From the NCBI GenBank assembly GCA_041940305.1, contig JBGTSJ010000006.1, forward strand, positions 186,001-250,000: DNA of 64,000 bases, read 5' to 3'. Made by a program: the position numbers and the translations under genes. Source of the DNA: JBGTSJ01 sp041940305 (GTDB lineage: Bacteria > Planctomycetota > Planctomycetia > Planctomycetales > Planctomycetaceae). The notes under the pieces are model-generated. The model ran no database searches. It saw only the letters and a program-made list of their open reading frames with translations, and was not told the DNA's origin. This document shows, piece by piece, positions 11,501 through 18,716 of this stretch (position 1 is the stretch's first letter; the number at the start of each line of letters is the position of its first letter).

Positions 11501-11833
11501 GTCGAGGAGTTTCAGAACGACCCGGACTGCCCGGTGTTCCTCATCAGCCTCAAGGCGGGCGGGTTGGGCCTCAACCTCACCGCCGCCGAGTACGTGTTCC
11601 TGCTCGATCCCTGGTGGAACCCGGCGGTCGAGACCCAGGCGATCGACCGCGCTCACCGCGTGGGTCAGACCAACCAGGTCTTCGCCTATCGCCTCATCTG
11701 CCGCGACACCGTCGAAGAAAAGATCCTCGACCTGCAGAAGCAGAAGCGAGAGCTGGCCGATGCGATCCTCGAAGAGAAAGGGAGCATGCTCAAGAGCCTC
11801 ACCGCCGACGACGTCAAAATGCTGCTCTCCTGA
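8525..11833 (+). CDS. SWIM zinc finger and SNF2-family DNA helicase/translocase
   Basis: A 1102-residue protein, cytoplasmic and DNA-acting. The N-terminal part has a SWIM zinc finger (CTCVGEGQTREPACKHLW, the CxC...CxH pattern). Residues about 300-620 form a poorly conserved central part, and the C-terminal 480 residues are a complete SNF2 motor: Q-motif/Walker A DDMGLGKTVQ (about residue 670), DEAQ box, SGTPIENHLGDLWSIFEFL, and helicase C motifs LDGQTRRRKQVVEEF and WWNPAVETQAIDRAHRVGQ. This resembles bacterial RapA/HepA-like remodelers. I choose the GTG at 8525 because AGGGAGG sits five bases upstream at 8513-8519; the ATG at 8456 lacks a site and adds an unlike stretch. Monocistronic. Confidence 0.92.
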   Translation: MSLAKLMEDRFRGDIRFRGAAYLQADRVAVTRVTADHLYGSVRDGVEYHTQLSRQNGDLKMFCTCVGEGQTREPACKHLWATILAVDAGSLITSTASRGHVPPFAAAPEPAPLRFDDDLFDDELTNGDVHIPVRERPRPQKPSVQPKARDWEVKLSHLRDELTVRAEEDGADREREIYYEIDVRESWAAGELVVQTSQRQRRASGQWGKLKPLKLRSGRLEEIDHEDDRRVLAYLAGGTPERSGWYAQQAEFQSAIHRYRIPFELALMLLPMMCGTQRVRVLDESEGKWQPLQWDEGAPWMLTVLVRSGDDKSWKLSGELRRDDEVLAIPEARLIVPGGLVLTEDRIARVDDFGAGRWLSVLRDGGGITAKAGEEHDLIETLLDMPALPRLDLPAELKLEEITAQPQPLITVRTPRHKGWKHERLQGIVEFEYLGTRVSGSSTQWAIVQRSQKRCILRDREFEAAAWTRLQDLGFRRLLDHRRGAHDVEISASDLGRAVRGLVADGWQVQADGRPVRQAGELEFRVRSGIDWFELSANVDFDGRSVKLPELLSALSRGDNTVRLDDGSLGILPEEWMHKYGILAGLGAAEEDHIRFSTSQVTLLDALLATQTAVDVDERFAEVRGRLQAFSGVNVMDEPEGFQGHLRTYQREGMGWLKFLQDFHLGGCLADDMGLGKTVQMLAILEQRKHTRTEHLPSLIVVPKSLMFNWAQEIRRFTPDLTHIEYTGVDRHALRDQFEKVDIILTTYGTLRRDIVPLKDVKFDYAVLDEAQTIKNAASQVAKAARLLQARHRIALSGTPIENHLGDLWSIFEFLNPGMLGRSSIFKAYATDAKDEDARRVLSLGLRPFVLRRTKQEVATELPDKFEETIYCSMGRRQRQLYEELRDHYRDSLLGLIKQQGMGKTQMHVLEALLRLRQAACHPALLDRGEAEDPFAKLEVLVPQLEELIEERHKSLVFSQFTSMLSIVKQHLDKRGIRYAYLDGQTRRRKQVVEEFQNDPDCPVFLISLKAGGLGLNLTAAEYVFLLDPWWNPAVETQAIDRAHRVGQTNQVFAYRLICRDTVEEKILDLQKQKRELADAILEEKGSMLKSLTADDVKMLLS

Positions 11834-12437
11834 ACAGTTTGCATTCGAACGACCGCGAGCGGCGCTTGTGACCGGCCGGCCGAGAACTTGACCTGATACC
11901 GGAACGGCATCAGTAACGCTCGTACGCCTCCTCGGTGGTCGCCCTGACCGCCGCTTGGGATCTTGGCGGAAGGCTACAATGGGATCGGTCCGGACAAATC
12001 GACCGGCAAGTCCCCGGGCTCGAACTCAGGTCGCCTGTATTCAGCCTGATGCCTGACGCAGCGCACCGGCCTCTCAACGCTCAACTCAACGGCCGCGGAC
12101 CCGCTGGGCACGGATTCTCGAACGCTGGATTCGGAACGACCTCTTGAGATCGGAATCCCGCACGCGGCCCGACGGGAAGTGCACACTCCCTCAAATCTGC
12201 CTCGCAAGCCGTAAGGGCCTGGCGGCGAATCGACCTTGTTCATGTGGGGAAGTGCAGGATCCACGGCGGGAAATGTAATCGCCGCAATTCCCGCCCCCCG
12301 CCCCCCCTCGACCGCGGTACGGCCGTTGCTTCACTGCGGACCTCCACATGGATGGTTCAGCCAGTATGCAATCAGTTGCCACGGCGCAGGAGTCGCGCTT
12401 CGGCAGCCAACCTGAGAAACACTGAGGAGTGACTGAC
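11834..12437. other. 604-base intergenic region, no gene seen
   Basis: Between the SNF2 gene and the Asp-Ala-repeat gene. Only short frames with non-protein-like composition occur. A C/G-rich tract (CCCGCCCCCCGCCCCCCC-like) lies around 12291-12309. The promoter of the 12438 gene should be here; its ribosome site GAGGAG is at 12424-12429. No RNA or repeat family member recognised. Confidence 0.3.
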
Positions 12438-13424
12438 ATGCTTCGTTTACTTCCCAAGATGTTCGCCGCCGCTGCCGTGCTGGGAGCGGGAGTCGCCTGG
12501 GGACAGGTCGACGCGGACGTGAATGCTTCCAAACAGGCCGACCCGGGCGCCGGAGCTCAGGTCGAAGCCGACGCGGACGTGGATGCCGGCCTTCCGGCCC
12601 CGCCGGCCGCCGATGCCGAGGTCGAAGCGGACGTGGATGCCGACGCAGGCGTTGACGCAGAGATCGACGCCGATGCGGATATCGATGCCGATCGACCGCG
12701 CACCGACGCCGATATTGAGGCCGATGCCGACCTCGACGCCGATCGCCCCCGCGCTCGCGTGCAGGGTGATGCCGACATTGATGCGGACGCCGATCTCGAT
12801 GCCGACCGTCCCCGCGCCCGCGTTCGCGGCGATGCGGACGCCGATCTCGACGCCGATCTCGACGCCGACCGTCCCCGCGCCCGCATTCGCGGCGATGCCG
12901 ACATTGAAGCCCGCGGTGACGCCGATGTGGACCTGAGCCGCAAGCCGGCGCTGGGTGTCACGTTCCGCAACAGCGGCGATGCCCTGATCATCAGCCGCGT
13001 GTATCCCAACAGCCCGGCTGCCCGGATGGGACTGCGCACCGGTGACCGCATCGTGTCACTCAACGGCCAGACCTACGACGCGACGGACGCCTTCGTCACG
13101 GCCGCCGGTCAGGTCGTGCTGGATGAAGACGCCGAGATCGTGTACATGCGCGGCGAGCAGCGGATGACGGGCAATGTCCGCTTCGCTCCGTGGAACACGG
13201 TTTTCGTGGAGGCGGATGACCTGGACGACCTCGAAGAAGGCGCCCTGCCGCGCCGCGTTGGACGTCCGACCCTGGACGACGCTGAAGACGCCCTTGAGAA
13301 CGCGACCGACGAGGCCGACGAAGTTCTCGATGACGCGGACGACGTGATCGACACCGCGCCGCGCACGGTGCCGGACGCGGAGGTCGAAGCCGAGATCGAC
13401 GGCGAACTGGAACTTGACGACTAA
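12438..13424 (+). CDS. Secreted Asp-Ala-repeat protein with a PDZ domain
   Basis: A 328-residue exported protein. Residues 1-22 are a signal peptide ending GVAWG. Residues about 24-165 are built almost only from Asp-Ala-x steps (DADVDA, DADLDADRPRAR), with a unit near 20 residues containing DADRPRAR repeated three times in tandem. Residues about 168-250 form a PDZ domain (LGVTFRNSGDALIISRVYPN, SPAARMGLRTGDRIVSLNG). The last 75 residues are again strongly acidic. PDZ domains bind C-terminal peptides, and the acidic repeats could bind cations or act as a flexible spacer; no protease domain is present. The start is ATG 12438 with GAGGAG eight bases upstream. An inverted-repeat hairpin follows the stop. 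Confidence 0.85.
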   Translation: MLRLLPKMFAAAAVLGAGVAWGQVDADVNASKQADPGAGAQVEADADVDAGLPAPPAADAEVEADVDADAGVDAEIDADADIDADRPRTDADIEADADLDADRPRARVQGDADIDADADLDADRPRARVRGDADADLDADLDADRPRARIRGDADIEARGDADVDLSRKPALGVTFRNSGDALIISRVYPNSPAARMGLRTGDRIVSLNGQTYDATDAFVTAAGQVVLDEDAEIVYMRGEQRMTGNVRFAPWNTVFVEADDLDDLEEGALPRRVGRPTLDDAEDALENATDEADEVLDDADDVIDTAPRTVPDAEVEAEIDGELELDD

Positions 13425-13445
13425 GTTCGCTTGCTCGACTCGCGC

Positions 13446-13480
13446 AGAAACCCGGTTTCTCTCAAAGAAACCGGGTTTCT
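13446..13480. terminator. Perfect 15-bp hairpin of the AGAAACCCGGTTTCT repeat family, bidirectional terminator position
   Basis: AGAAACCCGGTTTCT at 13446-13460 is the exact reverse complement of AGAAACCGGGTTTCT at 13466-13480, with a 5-base loop and GTTT after it. It lies between the convergent ends at 13424 and 13497. Relatives occur at 20099, 21002 and 57295. Confidence 0.8.
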
Positions 13481-13496
13481 GTTTGCGCTCACATGG

Positions 13497-14933
13497 TTAG
13501 TGCGCCGGCGGCGGGCTGTTCTGGAAGGCCCGGGCGCGGAACAGGAAGTCGATGATGTTTCCCTCGTGAGGCTGCAGCCAGTTGAGGGCGATCGTCTTCA
13601 CCGGGCCGACGTTCAGCCGGTCGATATGCGTCGCATTGACGAGCTGCTGCGACCACTTTTCATCCTTCGTGATGGCCGACGCGACCAGCGTGGGCCCAAT
13701 CTTCTTCAGCATTTCCGCCTGCGGGCATTCGACCACCGAGACGAACGGAAACATGTACTCGGTGTTGGCGAGCGTTGGCTCCGGGCTCTTCGCGTGAATG
13801 ACGGTCGGACGCAGATAGTCGCAGCGCTGCTGCTTCACCAGCCGGTCGCCGCCGCGGTACTTCGCCGTCACCTCGGTGACGCCGGCCTGCTTGAGCTTCT
13901 CCTCAATGTCGTTGTGCATCGCTTCGGCGGCGCCCGGCAGCGTGAATGCGGCGAGTCCCGCGTTCGGGTCGGTCATCGGCAGCGGCTGCACCGGGCCGAT
14001 GCGCTTCGCGATGGCGTCGGCGATGGCTTCGGTATGCCGGCTGGCCCAGATGCCGGAACAGCTGATGCAGGACCGGCCGCTGTTGACGAACACACTGTCC
14101 ACCATCAGATCGAGATGCTGCTCCCAATCGTCGACGCAGTCATCCCCCAGGAGAATCTTCGAGAACCCCGGTCCGTGGGCCTGGACGCGCGGGTCTCCCT
14201 TGTAGCGATCGACGGTCGCGGTGCCGCCGAAGATCATCGCCCGCTCGCAAGTCTCCAGCACGGCCGCGCCACATTCCGGTCCACCCGGATAGATGGACAT
14301 GACGTCCCGCGGCACGCCGGCCTGGGCGAAGGCCTCGTACATGCGGTACGGCGTCCACGGCTCCTGCGGCCCGGGCTTGAGCACCAGCCCGATCTGCAGC
14401 GGGATCACCGGCATCCAGAGGGTGTGCACGCCGGGCGAATTGGACGGCAGCACCATGCCGACCACCGACGTCTGCGCCTGGTAGGAGACCATGATGCCGC
14501 GGCTCTCCATGCCGTAGCCTTTCGAGAGGATCTCGAACGGCAGGCCGCGCGTCAGGGCTTCGAGCACGTCCTTCATATGCCGCAGCACGAAAGCGTTCTT
14601 GCGCATGTTGGCGGCGCACATGTGCTCGGGGAGTCCGGTGGTGGCGGACTGCATCCGGCAGAACTCCTGCGGGTTCTGCGACCCGCTGCCGAGCGGCAGG
14701 TTCCCTTCCATGTAGAAGTCGGCCGCCTTCGCGCACATCTCGCAAAGCTGCTCGATCGAGAACTGTCGCAGGATCTCGCGCGCCTTCGCGGCCTTGCGCA
14801 TGTCGAGCTTGATCAGCCCGGCATTCGCCTGATGCATGCTGGCCAGCTCTTCGCCGGTCTCAAAGTGAGTAACCGGCTGCTTCTCAACGGATTCGTAGGG
14901 CTGGCCCCAGCGGATGACGGGGATTTCAAGCAT
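13497..14933 (-). CDS. Aldehyde dehydrogenase-superfamily protein, possibly an acyl reductase partner of the LuxE-like protein
   Basis: A 478-residue member of the aldehyde dehydrogenase superfamily, which oxidises aldehydes or reduces activated acyl groups with NAD(P). Visible features are the cofactor part VVGMVLPSNSPGVHTLWMPVIPLQIGLVLKPG, the IFGGTATVDRY stretch in the place of the usual G-S-T-x-x-G, and the catalytic cysteine region NSGRSCISCSG with two cysteines at about 289 and 292. Start at ATG 14933 has AAGGA seven bases upstream. The gene follows, on the same strand, a LuxE-like adenylating enzyme with a GxxExxY gene in between. In luciferase operons LuxE and LuxC (an acyl reductase of this superfamily) make aldehydes from acids, which suggests a similar acid-to-aldehyde pair here. 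Substrate unknown. Confidence 0.8.
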   Translation of the reverse strand: MLEIPVIRWGQPYESVEKQPVTHFETGEELASMHQANAGLIKLDMRKAAKAREILRQFSIEQLCEMCAKAADFYMEGNLPLGSGSQNPQEFCRMQSATTGLPEHMCAANMRKNAFVLRHMKDVLEALTRGLPFEILSKGYGMESRGIMVSYQAQTSVVGMVLPSNSPGVHTLWMPVIPLQIGLVLKPGPQEPWTPYRMYEAFAQAGVPRDVMSIYPGGPECGAAVLETCERAMIFGGTATVDRYKGDPRVQAHGPGFSKILLGDDCVDDWEQHLDLMVDSVFVNSGRSCISCSGIWASRHTEAIADAIAKRIGPVQPLPMTDPNAGLAAFTLPGAAEAMHNDIEEKLKQAGVTEVTAKYRGGDRLVKQQRCDYLRPTVIHAKSPEPTLANTEYMFPFVSVVECPQAEMLKKIGPTLVASAITKDEKWSQQLVNATHIDRLNVGPVKTIALNWLQPHEGNIIDFLFRARAFQNSPPPAH

Positions 14934-14957
14934 GAGTCTTTCCTTGGTAGGGATTTC

Positions 14958-14996
14958 GACGCAAAGACACGAAGTCGCAAAGATTCGCAAAGGCAG
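14958..14996. repeat. Left flanking repeat of GxxExxY unit 1
   Basis: A GACGCAAAGACACGAAG-type run followed by two more CGCAAAG steps. It begins about 18 bases beyond the stop of the GxxExxY gene and is an imperfect inverted copy of 15499-15550, with the gene between them. Confidence 0.65.
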
Positions 14997-15014
14997 AAAC
15001 GTAAAATGGAACAG

Positions 15015-15398
15015 CTACTCAGCCAGTCCGTTCACGACACGATGGATGCCATCTTTCAGTCTTGATTGGCCGAAGTTGATAACGAGCCCCAGTTGTTTCC
15101 CCGTGAGACGGAGGTGCGTGAGGCACTGTGCGCGATGCACAGGATGATCGTCGCTGCACGATTTGCACTCTACGATGACCAGGTTCTCCACGAGCAGGTC
15201 GAGCTCGTAGTGACCTCGAAGTGTTCGTCCCTTGTAGACGATCGGAATCTCGATCTGCCGTGTCGCGGCGAAGCCTCTCAATTCCAGCTCACAGCAGAGC
15301 GCCTCCTCGTATGCACTTTCCAGTAACCCGGGGCCCAGCACCCGATGCACTTCAATCGCTGCGCCAATGATCGCATTGCTGAGCTCGTTCTCGGTCAT
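15015..15398 (-). CDS. GxxExxY protein (PD-(D/E)XK-like nuclease-fold family), copy 1
   Basis: A 127-residue protein with the family signature near the N terminus, GPGLLESAYEEAL (G-x-x-E-x-x-Y), then YKGRTLRGHYELDLLVENLVIVECKS, whose D...E-x-K arrangement matches the PD-(D/E)XK nuclease core, and a tail LTGKQLGLVINFGQSRLKDGIHRVV typical of the family. The biological role is unknown; nuclease activity is inferred from the fold motif. Start at ATG 15398 (MTENELSNAI). It sits between the LuxE-like gene and the aldehyde dehydrogenase gene, with inverted repeats on both sides, so it looks like a mobile unit dropped into that pair. A second, divergent copy is at 25254. Confidence 0.87.
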   Translation of the reverse strand: MTENELSNAIIGAAIEVHRVLGPGLLESAYEEALCCELELRGFAATRQIEIPIVYKGRTLRGHYELDLLVENLVIVECKSCSDDHPVHRAQCLTHLRLTGKQLGLVINFGQSRLKDGIHRVVNGLAE

Positions 15399-15498
15399 CT
15401 GTGCTGCCCAATGCAAAGCCGCTGAGACGCAACGCCTCACACGCATTCTGCTAACGCCCAACAACTGATTGCACCAGCACAACTGCCGTCATCACTCT

Positions 15499-15550
15499 CC
15501 TTGCCTTCGTTGACTTTGCGCGTCTTCGCGTCTCCGCGGCTTTGCGTCGG
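15499..15550. repeat. Right flanking repeat of GxxExxY unit 1
   Basis: CTTGCCTTCGTTGACTTTGC followed by GCGTCTTCGCGTCTCCGCGG and CTTTGCGTCGG. Its reverse complement begins CCGACGCAAAG and matches the start of the repeat at 14958. It ends only 11 bases before the stop of the LuxE-like gene. Confidence 0.65.
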
Positions 15551-15561
15551 TCTCCCGGGTG

Positions 15562-16659
15562 TCAGTAAACCCCCACGGCGGTCGTCTTGGCGAATTCATG
15601 GAACGGCCGCGTCCCGCTGATGCCGTCCCAGGGGAAGGTGTCGTAGGGCTTCTCGCGCTCCCCTTCATCCCGCTCCATGAAGCCGGGGACGAACAACTCG
15701 TCGGTGAGCGTGTAAAGCTTCACGCGGCCGGTCGAGCCGTAGGGGACCACCTGGTTGTAGTCCTTGAAATCCACCACCTCGATCGTGGCCCGGGGCTGCG
15801 GAGCGTAGTAGCTGATCTTGTAGCCGTCCTCTTTGGAGACCGGCTTGCCGCAGGCCAGACCCATCAGCGTGTTGCCGTAGGTCGCCGCGATGTGGACGTT
15901 GTCGCCGAGCAGTTCCTCCTTGGCGAACCGCATCCACTGGGCTGTCATCTCGGTGCCGCCGCAGAAGATTCCCTTCAGCCCGGCTTCTTCGATGCTCGAC
16001 CCGTTGTCGATCAATCGCAGCGCGAGCGCTTCCAGCAGCTTGGGCGTCGCGAATGCGCACTGGATGTCGTGGTTGGCTGAGAGGATCGTCGCCGCCTGGT
16101 CGATGCAGTGATCGGCGTAGGCCTTCGCGCCGGCGACGTCTCCCTTCTTGATCAGCTTGACGACCCAGCGCGGATCGAGATCCACGCAGAAGCAGATGCC
16201 CCCGCGATACTGGCAGAGGTGTTCGACGGCCAGCCTCAGCCGCCGCGGTCCCGACGGCCCGAGCATCAGCCAGTTGGCGCCCTTGGGAAAAGCCTTCTCC
16301 GGCAGCGTTTCGGAAAAGATCTCATAGTCGATCCAGTGGTCTCGCACGACACAGCGCGATTTGGGGATGCCGGTCGTGCCGCCGGTCTCGAAGACGTATT
16401 TCGGCTCCTTGTGCCACTTCTTCGGCAGGAAGCGGGTCACCGGTCCGCCGCGGAGCCAGTCGTCCTCGAACAGCGGGAACTTCTTCAGGTCGTCGAAGCA
16501 GTTGACGTCCTTAAGCGGATCGAAATCGTACGTCTTGGCCTTGTCGAGCCAGAACGGCGCGCCGTCCTGCGGATCAAAGTGCAGGCGGACGGTCTTGACG
16601 GTCTGTTCATCCAGCCGCTTGCGGGCGGCCTCGATGCGCTGCTGTAGTGACTCACTCAC
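15562..16659 (-). CDS. LuxE/phenylacetate-CoA-ligase-like adenylate-forming enzyme
   Basis: A 365-residue protein of the ANL (AMP-forming) superfamily, nearest in layout to LuxE acyl-protein synthetase, which activates a carboxylic acid with ATP and passes it to an acyl reductase. The adenylation signature is VFETGGTTGIPKS at about residue 88, with later motifs FCGGTEMTAQ, ATYGNTLMGLA and the conserved STGRVKLYTLTDELFVPGFMERD. The small C-terminal domain of full-size ligases is short. I use GTG 16659 (VSESLQQRIEAARKRL) rather than the TTG at 16692. The aldehyde dehydrogenase at 13497-14933 is its likely partner, now separated by the GxxExxY insertion. Confidence 0.78.
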   Translation of the reverse strand: MSESLQQRIEAARKRLDEQTVKTVRLHFDPQDGAPFWLDKAKTYDFDPLKDVNCFDDLKKFPLFEDDWLRGGPVTRFLPKKWHKEPKYVFETGGTTGIPKSRCVVRDHWIDYEIFSETLPEKAFPKGANWLMLGPSGPRRLRLAVEHLCQYRGGICFCVDLDPRWVVKLIKKGDVAGAKAYADHCIDQAATILSANHDIQCAFATPKLLEALALRLIDNGSSIEEAGLKGIFCGGTEMTAQWMRFAKEELLGDNVHIAATYGNTLMGLACGKPVSKEDGYKISYYAPQPRATIEVVDFKDYNQVVPYGSTGRVKLYTLTDELFVPGFMERDEGEREKPYDTFPWDGISGTRPFHEFAKTTAVGVY

Positions 16660-16975
16660 GGGTGGGCATTCCTGGCGGGACGATGGAAACAATGGCGGCC
16701 TCGCCCGCGCATCAGGAGTGCGGGGGGCTGCAATACGGTGATCTCAGGCCGGCCGCGGCGGGATCCCATCGGCGGGGCGCCCGGCTTCGCGGGGGAAGCA
16801 AACCGGGACGGGCGGGACGCGGCGACGCACAAATCATCATAGGCCGCGGGGGGGCCATTGCAACGCAGCCGCCTCCGAACCGATGCCGGCTCGACGCTCA
16901 CAGACCGCCGCTCCCTAACCGCGCGCCCCGTGCTATCATCTGCCGCTCGAATCTCTGCTCCACCGAGGTCCCCGC

Positions 16976-17605
16976 TTGATCACGAAAATCACCGGCCAGC
17001 TTGTCGCGCTGAACGATCACGACGCCGAGATCGCCGTCGGGGCCTTCGAGTATCAGGTCTTTATCCCGGAATTCGTCCGCCGCCAGTTGCAGTCGCGGAT
17101 CGGCGAAAACATCAGCCTCCGCACGATCGAGTACATCGACGGCAACCCGCAGAAAGGGGGCCGCATGGTGCCGCGGTTGGTCGGTTTTCTGCATGGAGCC
17201 GAGCGCGAGTTCTTCGACATGTTCTGCCAGGTGGACGGCGTCGGCGTGAAGAAGGCGCTGCACTCGATGGTCCGCCCCGTCCGGGACATCGCGACCGCGA
17301 TCGAGGAGCAGGACGTGAAACTGCTCGCCGCACTCCCCGGCATCGGTCCGGCCATGGCCGAGCGGATCATTGCCAAGCTGCGGCGCAAGATGGCGCGGTT
17401 CGCCCTGCTGATCGAAGCCGACGTGCCCGATGACGAGCGCACTGCCCGCGACATTCTCGCTGAGACCTACGAAGCGCTCGTGGCCCTCGGCCACTCCGGT
17501 CCCGACGCCCGTGCCAAGATCGAGCAGGCCGCGCAATCGAAGACGAAATTCAAATCAGTCGAGGACCTGCTGCAGGAAATCTATCGGCAGGACCGCGACC
17601 GCTGA
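16976..17605 (+). CDS. ruvA: Holliday junction branch migration protein RuvA
   Basis: RuvA binds four-way DNA junctions and, with the RuvB motor, drives branch migration in recombination and repair. The 209-residue protein has the N-terminal OB-fold (MITKITGQLV... EYQVFIP), the helix-hairpin-helix region DGVGVKKALHSM and ALPGIGPAMAERIIAKLRRKM, and the C-terminal three-helix domain (ARDILAETYEALVALGHS) that contacts RuvB. The start is TTG 16976 with GAGG at 16964-16967; there is no better ATG. ruvB and ruvC are not adjacent. Its stop is one base from the end of the convergent oxyR gene. Confidence 0.93.
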   Translation: MITKITGQLVALNDHDAEIAVGAFEYQVFIPEFVRRQLQSRIGENISLRTIEYIDGNPQKGGRMVPRLVGFLHGAEREFFDMFCQVDGVGVKKALHSMVRPVRDIATAIEEQDVKLLAALPGIGPAMAERIIAKLRRKMARFALLIEADVPDDERTARDILAETYEALVALGHSGPDARAKIEQAAQSKTKFKSVEDLLQEIYRQDRDR

Positions 17606-17606
17606 G

Positions 17607-18515
17607 TCAGCGCGGCTTGACGTCGGCGCCCGTCCGCACGCTCGGCGCCGCTTTCCGGGCGCATTCTTTGAACCGCTGCGTCAGTTTGCTCTGAAAGCGG
17701 TACGGATTCCAGACGAGAACGATCGTTCGCATCGGCCGCGGATGCGACAGCGAACGATACACCCGCCGCGGGTCGTGGTCATGTCGCCGTGCCATCTCCG
17801 GGATCAGGGAGATCCCGTGCCCCAGGGTGACCAGCTCCTCCACCGTCGCCAGCTGGCTGGTGTGCTGCACCGAGACCGGCTGAAACGACCGCCGCTGGCA
17901 GAACGCCACGACGGCGCCCGACAAACAATGCGTTTCGTCCAGCAGCACAAACGGATGCTCGCGCAGGTCATTCAACGTGATCCGCTCGAACTTCGTGAGG
18001 GAGTGCCCCGCCGGCAGCACCAGCAGCAGTTCCTCATCGAATAATGCCTTGCTCTCCAGATGCGGTTCCGTGATCGGCGCCGCCAGTAGTCCCACGTCGA
18101 TCTCCCCCTGTCGCAGGCGGTGCAGCAGCTTCTCCGTCGTCTCCTCCAGGGCGATCACCTGCGCTTGCGGACAGAGAGTCCGAAACTCGCGAAGGATCGT
18201 CGGCAACAGGTACGGCGCCACGGTCGGAATCGCCCCGACCCGGACCCGTCCTTTCTCGCCATCGTCGGTTAACTCCGCCAGTGTGTCCCCCACCAGAGCC
18301 AGAATCTGCTCTGCCCGCGACTGCAGCAACTGCCCCGCGTCTGTCAGCGCCACGTCCTTGGAGCGGCGATCAAACACCGGCTGCCCCAGTTCGGCCTCCA
18401 GCTTGGCGATCGACCGGCTTAGCGCCGGCTGCGTCACCCCAAGCTCCTCGCCGGCACGGGTGAAGTTCCGCCGCTCCGCGACCTTCAGAAAGTACCGCAG
18501 CTGGCTCAGTTCCAT
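17607..18515 (-). CDS. oxyR: OxyR-type LysR-family hydrogen-peroxide regulator
   Basis: A 302-residue LysR-type transcription factor: N-terminal winged helix-turn-helix (MELSQLRYFLKVAERRNFTR, AGEELGVTQPALSRSIAKLE) and a C-terminal sensor domain. The sensor carries HCLSGAVVAFC, with cysteines at residues 197 and 206, the same nine-residue step as the peroxide-sensing C199/C208 pair of E. coli OxyR, including the preceding His. I therefore call OxyR rather than a generic LysR. The start is ATG 18515, 23 codons inside the longest frame. It is divergent from a di-heme peroxidase gene at 18717, a natural target, and a palindrome lies between them. Confidence 0.88.
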   Translation of the reverse strand: MELSQLRYFLKVAERRNFTRAGEELGVTQPALSRSIAKLEAELGQPVFDRRSKDVALTDAGQLLQSRAEQILALVGDTLAELTDDGEKGRVRVGAIPTVAPYLLPTILREFRTLCPQAQVIALEETTEKLLHRLRQGEIDVGLLAAPITEPHLESKALFDEELLLVLPAGHSLTKFERITLNDLREHPFVLLDETHCLSGAVVAFCQRRSFQPVSVQHTSQLATVEELVTLGHGISLIPEMARRHDHDPRRVYRSLSHPRPMRTIVLVWNPYRFQSKLTQRFKECARKAAPSVRTGADVKPR

Positions 18516-18597
18516 GATCCCGACCCGGAACGCCGACGCGATTGATCCCCGGGCGATCCGGGGTGGACCTGACCCTGGGCACACGGGCGTGCTCAGT

Positions 18598-18643
18598 CAT
18601 AATCCAAAGTAATGCCCCATAGGCAGATTATGCATTGGAAGTA
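18598..18643. promoter_or_regulatory. Candidate OxyR operator between oxyR and the peroxidase gene
   Basis: CATAATC at 18598-18604 is inverted as GATTATG at 18626-18632, and AATGC at 18611-18615 is inverted as GCATT at 18632-18636. An ATAG at 18619-18622 lies inside. The ATAG-N7-type spacing of OxyR sites is matched only loosely, so the factor assignment rests mostly on gene context. Confidence 0.5.
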
Positions 18644-18716
18644 TACGCGAGTTTAACCGAACATGGCACCCGGTTGGTTCACTCGCCCGCATTCCCGGTT
18701 CGGAGGAGGAGGCATC

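Noticed and set aside
12507..12932. CRISPR-like or DNA-level tandem repeat
   Set aside because: The repetition is at the level of codons for Asp-Ala in a continuous reading frame with signal peptide and PDZ domain, not spaced DNA repeats.
13431..15065. 544-codon plus-strand frame
   Set aside because: Antisense to the aldehyde dehydrogenase gene; protein has His/Arg/Asp-rich shadow composition.
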